From: Paenibacillus sp. FSL H7-0331
Lineage (GTDB): Bacteria > Bacillota > Bacilli > Paenibacillales > NBRC-103111
Direction of reading: 5' to 3'
NCBI RefSeq assembly: GCF_001956045.1
Contig: NZ_MRTH01000009.1
Location: forward strand, 231,595 to 295,594
DNA length: 64,000 nt
The notes beneath the pieces were generated by a model, which did no database searches, was not told where the DNA came from, and saw nothing but the letters and a program-made list of their open reading frames with translations. This document shows, in pieces, positions 35,608 to 45,025 of this stretch; the first letter of the stretch is position 1, and each line of letters opens with the position of its first letter. The position numbers and the translations under genes are program-made.

Positions 35608-37125
35608 ATGAACAGAAAGTGGATTGGAACGACCGTTGCCGCATCAATGATGGTCACACTCGTTGCTGCGTGCTCCAACAATACGCCGGCTAAACCAGCG
35701 GCGGGAGGTACGGTTAAAGAACAGTCTAAGGACGCTTCCAAAATCGTCATTTATATGAACACGAATGCGATCTCCCGCAAACCGGAAGGCAGTGACCCGA
35801 AAGCGCTGGAAGAAGTGACGAAATATGTTAAAGAACAAACTGGCGTAGAAGCAAAGGCAATCATCCCTCCTAAAGGCTCCGAGAAGGATAAGCTGAATGT
35901 TCTGCTCGCCTCAGGCGACCAACTGGATGTCTTTCAAGGAGGCTGGGATGAATACAAACAGGCCATTATCCCACTGAATGATCTTCTGGACAAATACGGT
36001 CCCGACATCAAGAAGGCGTGGGACGCCGATGCTTGGAAGCTTATGACGGATAAGGACGGGAAAATCTGGGGTATTCCACGAATTATTACGACAGCTCCTT
36101 TCCCGCTTTGGGTTCGGGCTGACTGGCTGCAGAAGCTGAACCTCCCGATGCCGAAGACACTTGATGAATTCGAGAATGTGCTTAAAGCCTTCAAGGAAAA
36201 AGATCCAGATGGCAACGGGAAGGACGATTCCATTCCAATCCTGCTGGACGACCGGTTTCAATATGGCTTGGTCGGCGCTTTCACCGAGAACGGCTACAGC
36301 AATTGGATAGACCCAAAAGATAACAAACTGAAAATTCCCGAGCTGCAGCCAGGTTACGTCGATTTCTTGGCGAAGATGGCAGATTGGTACCAGAAGGGCT
36401 ACATTTATCGTGAAACGTTCGCCAAGTATGATGTACTGGAAATGTTGAAGACCAATCGTGTCGGTGCGGTGGACATCTGGTATTCTAGTTTGACTGTTAA
36501 TGCTCCGAAAGTAGCACAGACGGTGAAGGAGATGGACTATCAAGCAATTCCTGATATTAAAGGACCTAAAGGTTACTTCCAAACGGCATATCCTGGAACA
36601 TCTTCAGCCATGCTCGTAACTAAATCTTCGAAAAGTCCGGAAGGGGTCATTAAATTCATTAACTGGCAGTATCAAAACGTGGAGAACCACTTGACTGCCT
36701 GGTACGGTTTAAAGGACAAACATTGGAAATGGGCTGACGAGGGCAAGAAGACCGTCGAGGTATTCAATCCAAGTCCATACGCCGGAGAGTTTATGATTAC
36801 TCTTGGACTGGCTATGGAAAGAAAGTATGCTACGAATGATCCACTGCGGGTTAAGCACTCCGATTTCCTGAATAATGAATTAACCAAGTTTGACAAAGTG
36901 AAAATGCCTCTCGATCTCGGTGTCATTTATGACCAGATGGCTCTGAAGGAAAAGGTACCGAACGCGGGCGATTTGGATCGTCTCCGGAAAGAGGAAGTTA
37001 TCAAGTTTATTATGGGTGCCCGTCCAATTAGTGACTACAATAAGTTTGTAGATGAGCTATACAAGGCAGGTCTTGATAAACTGATTGATTTCCAAACGGA
37101 ACAGTATAACAAACAAAAGAAATAA
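35608..37125 (+). CDS. ABC importer solute-binding lipoprotein, LplA type
   Basis: A 505-residue binding protein with lipobox LVAAC (Cys22). A DPDGNGKDDSIP segment near residue 200 is the calcium-loop-like motif common in this large binding-protein group. GGGGAGG precedes the ATG. It is followed by a hairpin and two permeases. The downstream enzymes suggest a phosphorylated or glycerol-linked substrate, but this is inference. Confidence 0.92.
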   Translation: MNRKWIGTTVAASMMVTLVAACSNNTPAKPAAGGTVKEQSKDASKIVIYMNTNAISRKPEGSDPKALEEVTKYVKEQTGVEAKAIIPPKGSEKDKLNVLLASGDQLDVFQGGWDEYKQAIIPLNDLLDKYGPDIKKAWDADAWKLMTDKDGKIWGIPRIITTAPFPLWVRADWLQKLNLPMPKTLDEFENVLKAFKEKDPDGNGKDDSIPILLDDRFQYGLVGAFTENGYSNWIDPKDNKLKIPELQPGYVDFLAKMADWYQKGYIYRETFAKYDVLEMLKTNRVGAVDIWYSSLTVNAPKVAQTVKEMDYQAIPDIKGPKGYFQTAYPGTSSAMLVTKSSKSPEGVIKFINWQYQNVENHLTAWYGLKDKHWKWADEGKKTVEVFNPSPYAGEFMITLGLAMERKYATNDPLRVKHSDFLNNELTKFDKVKMPLDLGVIYDQMALKEKVPNAGDLDRLRKEEVIKFIMGARPISDYNKFVDELYKAGLDKLIDFQTEQYNKQKK

Positions 37126-37140
37126 GCCCATACTGCGTAT

Positions 37141-37169
37141 CGGCAGGTTAGGTTTATCTGGACCTGCCG
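37141..37169 (+). promoter_or_regulatory. Intercistronic hairpin after binding-protein gene
   Basis: CGGCAGGT and ACCTGCCG form a perfect 8-bp stem with a 13-nt loop between the binding protein and the first permease. It has no long T-tract. Confidence 0.6.
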
Positions 37170-37208
37170 CATCGCCTTATTGAATGGCTGGATGGGAGAG
37201 TTACAACT

Positions 37209-38129
37209 ATGAATTCACAGAGTATTGGAAATATTTGGAGAAGGCAGAAGTTTTATTATTTTCTGATGCTTCCCGGTCTGCTTTACTTCTTCATCTTTCA
37301 TTACATTCCGATGTTTGGTGTATCGATCGCGTTTAAGGACATCACACCTTTTGATGGTATCGAGGGAATATTCGGCGGCGAGTGGGTAGGCCTCACACAT
37401 TTCAAGCGTTTTTTCGATTCCTATTATTTTTGGAATGTGCTTGGAAATACCGTTATCATCAGTTTGTATAAACTGTTTTTTGGTTTTCCCGCTCCGATCC
37501 TGCTCGCTCTATTATTGAATGAGGTCACGAGCAAATGGTTCAAAAAAAGCGTGCAGACCATTTCTTATTTGCCGCACTTTATTTCCATGGTTGTTGTTGC
37601 CGGGTTATTGACCAATTTGTTGTCAACAGACAATGGGATTCTGAACGCCATTCTAAGCGCCCTCGGTAAAGAAGCAGTTTCCTTTTTGGGTGAGCCGGCC
37701 TATTTTCGAACCATCTTGGTCATTTCCGATGTATGGCAATCGATAGGTTGGGGCAGTATTTTATATCTTGCAGCCATGGCGGGGATCGATCCGCAGCTTT
37801 ATGAAGCTGCCAAGATGGACGGAGCCAACCGTTTACGGCAAATGTGGCATATTACTTTGCCTGGCATTAGTTTTGTCGTATCCATTCTGCTCATCTTGAA
37901 TGTAGGCAAGTTTTTGGAAGCCGGGTTCGAGCAGATCTTTCTATTGTATTCTCCGTCCGTGTATCAAGTTGCGGATATCATTGATACGTATGTATATCGG
38001 CAAGGCCTGCTGCAAATGCAATATTCTTTCGCGGCCGCCATTGGTGTGTTCAAAAATATTGTGGGTATGGTCTTAATTCTGCTCGCCAATTACATCGTCA
38101 AAAAAATGGATCAGCCTGGGCTGTGGTAA
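37209..38129 (+). CDS. ABC permease, LplB type
   Basis: A 306-residue membrane subunit with six membrane segments. The docking loop EAAKMDGANR is near residue 200. A GGAGAG-type ribosome site lies before the ATG. It works with the permease at 38145 and the binding protein at 35608. Confidence 0.92.
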   Translation: MNSQSIGNIWRRQKFYYFLMLPGLLYFFIFHYIPMFGVSIAFKDITPFDGIEGIFGGEWVGLTHFKRFFDSYYFWNVLGNTVIISLYKLFFGFPAPILLALLLNEVTSKWFKKSVQTISYLPHFISMVVVAGLLTNLLSTDNGILNAILSALGKEAVSFLGEPAYFRTILVISDVWQSIGWGSILYLAAMAGIDPQLYEAAKMDGANRLRQMWHITLPGISFVVSILLILNVGKFLEAGFEQIFLLYSPSVYQVADIIDTYVYRQGLLQMQYSFAAAIGVFKNIVGMVLILLANYIVKKMDQPGLW

Positions 38130-38144
38130 GGGGAGGGAAATACT

Positions 38145-39014
38145 ATGATTAACAAAAGAGAAAAAACAACCCAATGGTTGATCTACATTGTCCTTGTCCT
38201 CGTATCTCTAGCCTTTTTACTGCCATTTTTGTCGGTTTTATCTACTTCCTTGGTTAGTGAAAAAGAGTGGATGCGGCGAGGTGCCTTTATTTTATTCCCT
38301 GAAGAGTTGGATTGGACAGCTTATCGGATGGTTTTATTCGATAGCACATTAATTTGGGGTGCGTACCAAGTTACTCTCTTCCGTGTACTGGTGGGAACAG
38401 CACTGAATTTGATTGTGACTGCCATGCTCGCTTACAGTCTGGCCCGCAGGGAATTGCCGGGGAAAAATATCGCCGTTACTTTCATTTTTATTACGATGAT
38501 CTTTCACGGCGGTTTAATCCCGAGTTATTTGCTTATCAAGTATATCGGTTTGCAAAATTCGTTATGGGTATTAGTTCTGCCATCGCTTGTTAGTGCGTGG
38601 AATACGTTCATTATGCGCAATTTCTTCATGTCGATTCCGATTGAGCTTGAGGAATCAGCCGTAATTGACGGCGCCTCACCAGCTAAAGTGTTAATGAAGA
38701 TCATTGTCCCTTTATCGATGCCGTCGTTTGCTACTATCGGGTTGTTTTACGGGGTTTATCATTGGAATGAATGGTTTCAAGCCTCTATCTATCTGAATGA
38801 TACACACAAGTATCCGGTTCAGGTGTTCATGCGCAATATATTACTCAGCGGTTCACTTCAAGATGAACAAATGGATTTGACGAATGAATTACCGCCTGCC
38901 GATACACTGAAATCAGCAGTCATTATGGTCAGCACTTTGCCTATTTTATTGGTATATCCATTTATTCAAAAGTATTTTGTAAAAGGCACACTGGTTGGTT
39001 CCGTAAAGGGATGA
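38145..39014 (+). CDS. ABC permease, LplC type
   Basis: A 289-residue partner permease with six membrane segments, the docking loop ESAVIDGASPAKV and the typical KGTLVGSVKG end. It starts 15 bp after its partner and is followed by the PHP-domain gene 46 bp later in the same direction. Confidence 0.92.
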   Translation: MINKREKTTQWLIYIVLVLVSLAFLLPFLSVLSTSLVSEKEWMRRGAFILFPEELDWTAYRMVLFDSTLIWGAYQVTLFRVLVGTALNLIVTAMLAYSLARRELPGKNIAVTFIFITMIFHGGLIPSYLLIKYIGLQNSLWVLVLPSLVSAWNTFIMRNFFMSIPIELEESAVIDGASPAKVLMKIIVPLSMPSFATIGLFYGVYHWNEWFQASIYLNDTHKYPVQVFMRNILLSGSLQDEQMDLTNELPPADTLKSAVIMVSTLPILLVYPFIQKYFVKGTLVGSVKG

Positions 39015-39060
39015 GCTGGATGAAATTATTGGTTGGAACCAATTGGGAGGAAGTCATAAA

Positions 39061-39864
39061 ATGAAGTTTGATTTGCACACACACCATCATCGCTGCGGGC
39101 ATGCAGTCGATGAAATTGAGAGTTACATCCGCTCCGCTATCGACTTAGGTTTGTCGGCAATCGGGATTTCAGATCATTCTCCATATTTTGCCGCAGAAGA
39201 GGACCATCCCTCACCAGGATTGGCGATGGCGAAGAGTGAGTTTCCAAAGTATATCGAAGAGGTGGTGAAGCTTAAGAAGCAGTATGAAGGTAAAATTGAA
39301 GTTTTAGTAGGTGTGGAGTCGGATTATTTTACGGATTCGATAAAGCTGTATGCGGACATATACCGTAAATATCCCATCGACTATCTCATTGGATCTATCC
39401 ATATTTCGGGCGGCAAGCATATATCGGATAGAGGTCTGTGGACGGTGCTTGATGAGGAGCAGTTGGAACTGGAGAAATTCATCTATTTTGACCTGCTGCA
39501 GCAAGCAGCCAAAAGCGGCGTGTTTCAAATTATTGGCCATATGGATTTAATCAGACGATATTATAAGGATTTCATGCAATCATGCGGTCCGCTAATTGAA
39601 AAGACGATGCAGGTATTTGCAGAAACCGATGCGGTGTACGAGGTCAATACCTCAGGGATCGAGCGTGGGGAAGGGATTAATCCGTGCCGAGAGGTGCTTG
39701 AAATAGCCAGTCATTATGGAGTTAAAGTCACCTTTGGCTCCGATTCGCACCGACCTATGCGGGTAGGGGAGCATTGGGATTCAACAATCACCTTATTGAA
39801 GCAATTGGGCTATAAGGAATTGATCATGTTCCGCAACCTTAAGCCTGTAAGTATATCGATTTAA
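39061..39864 (+). CDS. PHP-domain phosphoesterase, HisJ-like
   Basis: A 267-residue metal-dependent phosphoesterase of the histidinol-phosphatase (HisJ) type. Metal ligands include His6 and His8 (DLHTHHHRCGH), ISDHSPYF near residue 40, and the C-terminal FGSDSHRP segment. No his genes are near, so another phosphoester is the likely substrate. TTG 39043 opens the longest frame but lies upstream of GGGAGG; ATG 39061 is the start. Its stop overlaps an upstream ATG of the next gene. Confidence 0.87.
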   Translation: MKFDLHTHHHRCGHAVDEIESYIRSAIDLGLSAIGISDHSPYFAAEEDHPSPGLAMAKSEFPKYIEEVVKLKKQYEGKIEVLVGVESDYFTDSIKLYADIYRKYPIDYLIGSIHISGGKHISDRGLWTVLDEEQLELEKFIYFDLLQQAAKSGVFQIIGHMDLIRRYYKDFMQSCGPLIEKTMQVFAETDAVYEVNTSGIERGEGINPCREVLEIASHYGVKVTFGSDSHRPMRVGEHWDSTITLLKQLGYKELIMFRNLKPVSISI

Positions 39865-39887
39865 TGCGAGTGCGAGGGGAAATAGCG

Positions 39888-40856
39888 ATGAAACAGCAGC
39901 ATGCTTATCAACCTGAGACGGGATATTTGCGCATCAAGACCTTCAATCTGAACTCAAAAGAACATACGTCATTGGGTGTGCCGGTGGAAATGCCTGCCGA
40001 CAGCTTCCTGTTCAGCTACTTCCAAGCGAAAAGGACGTTTCATATCCTGATGGATGCAGGCAAGAAAAACCAGTGCCAGCAGATCATTATCCCTTATTTG
40101 CTGGAGTCTGGCATTACACGAATAGATATGGCAATTCTCACCCATCCCCATCAGGATCATTTTGGCGGTTTCATTGATATTTTGGAGCATCCGGACATTG
40201 CTGTTGACCAGATCATTTATGCTCCCGTATCTGAAACTGACGTCGAAAAAGGCGGGGTAGCCGATCAAAACTATGATAATTGGCAGCAATTTGATGCTGT
40301 CCTTCAGCGAAATAAGCATCTCCATCGAGCTATTAGTAGAGAGAATATTGGCGAGCAAATCCGGATCGATGCTGATTTGTATTGGGACATCATCGATGTT
40401 CCGTTGTTTCAGCAGGATGAAATGGAGTCAAGCGTTAATTTGAATAACTTGAATTTGGTATTGAAGCTAAGCTTTAAAGAGTTTACCGCACTGTTTCCAG
40501 GTGATTGCGCTGCACAGCAGACGGAAGGCATCCTGCAGTCTGCTGCCAGCAAGCAGCTGTCCAAGTTGTTCTTGCTTAAAGCAGCACATCATGGTGGAGA
40601 CCAATCCATTAACCGGGAATTGATAGAAGCTTGTGATGCACGGGTGGTTATCATCCCGAGTAATTATTATATTGTTGAAAACAAGGCCGCTTTTGCTGCA
40701 AACAACCATCTTTATAGTAAAAATGGTGCCAAAGTGTTCAGAACGGATGTATTCGAAACGATCGAATTAACGACAGACGGCTACAGTGTGACCTGCAGTG
40801 CCGAAGCACAGGACTACAGCGAAACCGTATATTTTTCGTCATGCAGCCGCAATTAA
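39888..40856 (+). CDS. Metallo-beta-lactamase-fold hydrolase, ComEC/Rec2-like domain
   Basis: A 322-residue cytoplasmic MBL-fold protein. The zinc motif HPHQDH is at about residues 86-91, FPGDCA supplies the bridging Asp, and LKAAHHGGDQS is the later His site, all as in the C-terminal hydrolase domain of ComEC. There are no membrane segments, so it is not a DNA uptake channel. Members are phosphodiesterases or nucleases. ATG 39888 follows AGGGGAAA; a longer frame from 39864 overlaps the previous stop. Confidence 0.82.
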   Translation: MKQQHAYQPETGYLRIKTFNLNSKEHTSLGVPVEMPADSFLFSYFQAKRTFHILMDAGKKNQCQQIIIPYLLESGITRIDMAILTHPHQDHFGGFIDILEHPDIAVDQIIYAPVSETDVEKGGVADQNYDNWQQFDAVLQRNKHLHRAISRENIGEQIRIDADLYWDIIDVPLFQQDEMESSVNLNNLNLVLKLSFKEFTALFPGDCAAQQTEGILQSAASKQLSKLFLLKAAHHGGDQSINRELIEACDARVVIIPSNYYIVENKAAFAANNHLYSKNGAKVFRTDVFETIELTTDGYSVTCSAEAQDYSETVYFSSCSRN

Positions 40857-40890
40857 AAACAATAAACTTTTAGTTATGGAGGAATTTTAT

Positions 40891-41619
40891 ATGAAAATCA
40901 GAGGTATTGCACATCGTGGTTATCCCAAGAAATTTCCAGAGAATACATTGTCGTCGTTTCAAGCAGCTTGCGATTTAAATTTTACCCACCTGGAACTGGA
41001 TGTTCACTTGAGTAAGGATGGTGTTCCGGTTGTTACCCATGATTATTCCATTGACCGCTTGTCCGACGGGAAAGGATTTATTCGAGATTATACGCTGAAG
41101 GAATTGAAGCAATTCTCAATTGAAGGGACGGAAACGATCCCGACGCTTGAAGAGACGATGGATTTGCTCAAGGGTAAAATTAAAGTGCTTATCGAACTGA
41201 AGCAGGCCGGTGACATGTATCCCAATCTGGAGGAAGCAACGCTTAACGTCGTTTACAGTACAGATACACTGGAACAGTCACAGATTATATCGTTCGACCA
41301 TTTCTCCCTCATGCGGACGAGAGAGCTTAATAAGGACATTGAATTAGGGGCGCTTTGCAGCGGTAATATGCCGCACGTATTCCCTTTTATGAAAGAAATG
41401 CGTTGTACCTTTCTGGGTTCACAGCTTAAATTCCTGACACCGGCGTACGATAAGCTTATGAGAGATAATGGCATTATTTGTGGTCCCGGAGTGATCAACT
41501 CTATGGAAGAAATGGAGATCATTGCGGACAAATATCCGGCCGCATTGGTTACGACCGATGAACTGGAGCGTTGGGCTGACTTATATAAAAGCAACCCGAA
41601 ATTGCGTCTCGAGGTTTAA
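40891..41619 (+). CDS. ugpQ: Glycerophosphodiester phosphodiesterase
   Basis: A 242-residue GDPD enzyme that splits glycerophosphodiesters to glycerol 3-phosphate and an alcohol. His8-Arg-Gly and PENTLSSF, then LELDVHLSKDG (Glu/Asp metal ligands) and THD, cover the catalytic centre. There is no signal peptide, so it acts on imported substrate. The longest frame starts at 40798 inside the previous gene; ATG 40891 with GGAGG is right. The symbol reflects the cytoplasmic UgpQ-like role and is tentative. Confidence 0.88.
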   Translation: MKIRGIAHRGYPKKFPENTLSSFQAACDLNFTHLELDVHLSKDGVPVVTHDYSIDRLSDGKGFIRDYTLKELKQFSIEGTETIPTLEETMDLLKGKIKVLIELKQAGDMYPNLEEATLNVVYSTDTLEQSQIISFDHFSLMRTRELNKDIELGALCSGNMPHVFPFMKEMRCTFLGSQLKFLTPAYDKLMRDNGIICGPGVINSMEEMEIIADKYPAALVTTDELERWADLYKSNPKLRLEV

Positions 41620-41676
41620 TCATTGTGCCGGTTCGTATGAGGTGTGGTTATATGACTGGATGAAGGAGATAGAGCA

Positions 41677-42681
41677 ATGAAAGCAGCCGTACTCAAAGAA
41701 GCTCACCAGATTGAAGTTAAGGAATGGAAAACAACGGAGCTTAAACCCGATGAAATGAGGATTCAAGTCAAAAGCTGCGGCATTTGCGGCACAGACCAGC
41801 ACATTTATCACGGAAATCCAGGCTCCGCAGCCGTAACCCCACCGATTGTGCTCGGCCATGAGCTGGCTGGTATCGTCACAGAATTCGGGGAGCACGTGAA
41901 GCCATTTAAAGCAGGAGACCGGGTATCGATAGACCCGAATATGTACTGCGGAAGCTGCCGATATTGCCGCAATGGCCAATCGCATCTATGTGACCACCTT
42001 CAAGCTGTTGGTGTTACACGTGATGGAGGCATGGGTGAATATGCAATCGTACCCGCTGCGAATTGCTATTTGCTGCCGGATTCGATGAGCTTTGCGGAGG
42101 GGGCAATGGTTGAGCCACTTGGCTGTGTGCTACATGGCTTCAAGAAAGTCGACATTCGCCCGATTCATTCCGTGCTGCTGATCGGTGGTGGCTTTATCGG
42201 ACAATTATTCCTGCAATTGGTGAAAAAGCAAAGTGCAGCAAGGATCGTGGTTAGTGAGCCTGCTGCAGAAAAGCATAAGGCGTTGTTGGCACTGGGTGCT
42301 GATGAGGTCGTGCAGCCAACCGCTTCAGTAATGGAGCAGCTCAAGGGAGAATTCGACGTAATCATTGAATGCGTGGGACGCAAGGAATCGATGGAGCTTG
42401 CCATTGAAGCTGCAAGAAAGGGTGGGCAGGTGCTGCTATTTGGCGTCGCCAATCCGTCAACGCAAATCCAAGTGTCACCTTATGCGATTTTCACCAAGGA
42501 GCTTTGTATATTCGGTTCCTTTATTAATCCACATACGCATGAAGAAGCAATCGCTCTGATTGACCAAAAGATCGTCAAGGTGGAGCCTTTAATCAGCCAT
42601 CGATTTCCGCTAAGGGAAGTACCGCAAATCATGGGTAATTATGCAGGAATGAATGTGACCAAAGGGGTCATCGTTTATTGA
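41677..42681 (+). CDS. Zinc-dependent alcohol/polyol dehydrogenase
   Basis: A 334-residue medium-chain dehydrogenase (sorbitol/threonine dehydrogenase type). Catalytic zinc Cys37 (CGICGTD) and the GHE motif with its His near residue 63 are present. The structural zinc lobe has four Cys (CGSCRYCRNGQSHLC), and the NAD-binding GGGFIG is at about residue 170. It could oxidise the alcohol released by the diesterase upstream. It lies 58 bp after that gene. Confidence 0.9.
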   Translation: MKAAVLKEAHQIEVKEWKTTELKPDEMRIQVKSCGICGTDQHIYHGNPGSAAVTPPIVLGHELAGIVTEFGEHVKPFKAGDRVSIDPNMYCGSCRYCRNGQSHLCDHLQAVGVTRDGGMGEYAIVPAANCYLLPDSMSFAEGAMVEPLGCVLHGFKKVDIRPIHSVLLIGGGFIGQLFLQLVKKQSAARIVVSEPAAEKHKALLALGADEVVQPTASVMEQLKGEFDVIIECVGRKESMELAIEAARKGGQVLLFGVANPSTQIQVSPYAIFTKELCIFGSFINPHTHEEAIALIDQKIVKVEPLISHRFPLREVPQIMGNYAGMNVTKGVIVY

Positions 42682-42703
42682 TTTAGAAAGCGAGAAGAAA
42701 GAA

Positions 42704-43471
42704 GTGAACACGTTGAACGGAATATCCAGCATTTGGTTCATTAGCAACGGTGAGCTTCTATGGCGGATGGTGCTTGCTGTTGTTCTCGGTGGATTGGTTG
42801 GCATGGAGCGTGAATGGCATAACCATGCAGCAGGCTTCCGTACACACATTTTGGTATGTTTGGGGTCAGCCACCATTATGCTGCTCTCGATCTACGGCTT
42901 CTCCGAGTTTGTTGCGGAGGTCAACGTACGGATTGACCCTGCCCGTTTGGCGGCTCAGGTCATTAGCGGTATTGGTTTTCTTGGAGCTGGCGCTATTCTC
43001 CGTAACGGTTCTTCTATTAAAGGGTTAACTACGGCAGCCTCGATTTGGGTTGTAGCAAGCATAGGCTTGTGCGTTGGCGCGGGGTTCATATACCCTGCCT
43101 TTGTTGCGACGCTTCTGGTTCTTATCAGCCTTCTTCTGTTAAACAAATGGGAGAAGTATTTGCTAAGGCACCGCCGAAATAATGATGTCACGGTCAAAGC
43201 ACATGATGATCCCGGTATGCTTGGAAACATTGCTTATAAATTCAGTGAACAAGGCATTCAAATCATAAATGTAAAAATGACGCATGATTTGGATCAAATG
43301 GATGACGAAGACGGGAGAGCGAAAACCCAATTCTATTTTAACCTGCAGGTTAAGGATCGGAATAAAATCTTATTGGCGGTCGAGCAGATCAAAGGACTAG
43401 ATTCCATTCTTTCAGTTGAAACTAGTCCTGGCCATGATAGGGTGAGGGTTCACCAACGATTGCCTATGTGA
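42704..43471 (+). CDS. MgtC/SapB-family membrane protein
   Basis: A 255-residue protein with an N-terminal four- to five-helix MgtC domain (about 15-140; GGLVGMEREWHNHAAGFRTHILV as family landmark, and GIGFLGAGAI) and a C-terminal ACT-like cytoplasmic domain. MgtC proteins affect magnesium and phosphate homeostasis and ATP synthase. GTG 42704 is the likely start. It may be independent of the genes before it. Confidence 0.88.
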   Translation: MNTLNGISSIWFISNGELLWRMVLAVVLGGLVGMEREWHNHAAGFRTHILVCLGSATIMLLSIYGFSEFVAEVNVRIDPARLAAQVISGIGFLGAGAILRNGSSIKGLTTAASIWVVASIGLCVGAGFIYPAFVATLLVLISLLLLNKWEKYLLRHRRNNDVTVKAHDDPGMLGNIAYKFSEQGIQIINVKMTHDLDQMDDEDGRAKTQFYFNLQVKDRNKILLAVEQIKGLDSILSVETSPGHDRVRVHQRLPM

Positions 43472-43520
43472 TCGTTATAAATGGTGTAGGAAGTTACTTG
43501 CTTAAGGGGGATTTACGTCA

Positions 43521-44399
43521 ATGATTTTGGGTGCAATTGAAGCCGGGGGTACGAAATTTGTTTGTGGATTAGGCAATGAGCACGGTGAGATCATAGAACG
43601 TGAGAGCTTTTCTACAACAACACCAGACGAGACAATGGAACAGGTTGTTCGTTTTTTTAAAAATAAGAAGGTTGAAGCGATTGGTATCGGTTCTTTTGGT
43701 CCGGTGGACTTGAATAAAAAAAGCACTACCTATGGTTATGTGACAACGACACCGAAGCCCCATTGGAATCAATACCCTATTTTGCAAGAACTTCAAAAAC
43801 ATATTCATGTCCCAATCGGTTTTGACACAGATGTTAATGCAGCAGCTTTAGGAGAAGCACAGTGGGGAGCGGCAAAAGGGCTGGACAGCTGTGTATATGT
43901 CACGATTGGTACTGGAATTGGGGCTGGAGCCATCGTCGAGGGGAAATTATTGCATGGCTTGCTCCATCCAGAAATGGGGCATACCCCTGTAAAACGGCAT
44001 CCGGAAGACAAATATGCAGGAAATTGTCCCTATCATCAGGATTGTTTGGAGGGAATGGCTACAGGTCCTGCGATTGAAAAAAGATGGAGTCAAAAAGGGC
44101 ATAATCTACAGCAAAATGATCAGGTCTGGGAGTTTGAAGCTTATTATTTAGCCCAAGCAGTAACGCACCTCATCTATATTCTTTCACCCAAAAAAATCAT
44201 TCTGGGTGGTGGTGTCATGAAGCAAAAGCAACTATTCCCTCTGATCCATGGCCAAGTTACTCAGATGTTAAACGGCTATGTACAGATGGATGAGCTTGTC
44301 TCAGGAATCGACCGCTACATCGTATCACCTGGTTTGGGCGACAATGCTGGGCTTAGTGGAGCATTGGTGCTTGCCGAGCATGAGCTTCTTCAGCTGTAA
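43521..44399 (+). CDS. scrK: ROK-family fructokinase
   Basis: A 292-residue sugar kinase that phosphorylates fructose with ATP. The ATP-binding start GAIEAGGTKF, a DTDVNAAALGE segment with the catalytic Asp at its start, and the zinc site (His in HPEMGH, CPYHQDC) match ScrK/GmuE-type fructokinases. AAGGGGG precedes the ATG. It fits the fructan locus further downstream, which would deliver fructose, but a decayed zone now separates them. Confidence 0.87.
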   Translation: MILGAIEAGGTKFVCGLGNEHGEIIERESFSTTTPDETMEQVVRFFKNKKVEAIGIGSFGPVDLNKKSTTYGYVTTTPKPHWNQYPILQELQKHIHVPIGFDTDVNAAALGEAQWGAAKGLDSCVYVTIGTGIGAGAIVEGKLLHGLLHPEMGHTPVKRHPEDKYAGNCPYHQDCLEGMATGPAIEKRWSQKGHNLQQNDQVWEFEAYYLAQAVTHLIYILSPKKIILGGGVMKQKQLFPLIHGQVTQMLNGYVQMDELVSGIDRYIVSPGLGDNAGLSGALVLAEHELLQL

Positions 44400-44864
44400 G
44401 ACCGTCGGCTGATCGCTCGCAATCCTGTTATAGATTATAATGCAATCCCCCGATCCAAAAAGGCATTGCCAAATCGAGTTTTTCTAATTTTAAGGCTATC
44501 ACCCACATATGATGATACTAATCGCAACGTGGGGGTGACTGAGTATGCCTGGACTGTTCTCGGCAATAGCTTTGTTGGCAGCCGGGAATCAACATTCGCG
44601 TAATTTACTCGTCGAACATAACTTACGTCTCGTCGCGCTCAACTACGCAATACTCAAATCTGCATGCTCGTGGGACAAACTGTAATGAGATCGAGGATCA
44701 TAATGAAAGAGTGAATCCTATGGATTAATCATTGCAATAATAAGCATAATATGGTGTATTAGTTTTGTTCGGAAGCACTGGTAAAAAATCTCCAAGCAGA
44801 AGTGAACTGCAAGAGGGTTTTTCTCATGTGTCCATAACGATAGGGTGCATTGAGCCTAAACAAG
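44400..44864. other. Gene-poor stretch after fructokinase
   Basis: About 465 bp. It contains a possible 46-codon frame at 44545-44685 (starting MPGLFSAIAL, with GGGGG near its start) that I do not trust as a gene, and a weak stem CACCCAC...GTGGGGGTG around 44508-44537. Otherwise nothing was recognised; it may be degraded sequence. Confidence 0.4.
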
Positions 44865-44899
44865 AGCTTTCAATCCATATGGATTGAAGGCTTTTTTTA
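44865..44899 (+). terminator. Terminator hairpin serving as group II intron insertion site
   Basis: AGC-TCAATCC-ATAT-GGATTGA-GGCT forms a near-perfect stem containing a 20-bp palindrome, followed by TTTTTTTATT. The group II intron 5' end begins directly after this T-tract. Confidence 0.75.
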
Positions 44900-44901
44900 T
44901 T

Positions 44902-45020
44902 GTACGCCTACCATTGGCGTCATCTCTAGGGTGAAAGTCCCGATTGGGGGTTGGCAAGCTCCTACCATTAGCCATGAGCAAGGGTGTCCGTCGCGAGGTG
45001 GAATCTGAAGGAAGCTGGAG
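44902..45020 (+). mobile_element. Truncated group II intron, 5' end of domain I (class C-like)
   Basis: Starts GTACGCC and carries the conserved blocks AGGGTGAAAGTCCCG, GCAAGGGTGTCCGTCGCGAG and GGAATCTGAAGGAAGC in the right order and spacing for bacterial group II domain I. The sequence after GGAAGCTGGAG no longer fits, so only about the first 120 nt remain; the reverse transcriptase and domains II-VI are absent. Placement immediately after an intrinsic terminator is typical of class IIC introns. Confidence 0.75.
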
Positions 45021-45025
45021 AGTTG

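Noticed and set aside
44545..44685. 46-codon frame with GGGGG near its start
   Set aside because: Protein has no recognisable family and the surrounding region is decayed; one G-rich run is weak support.
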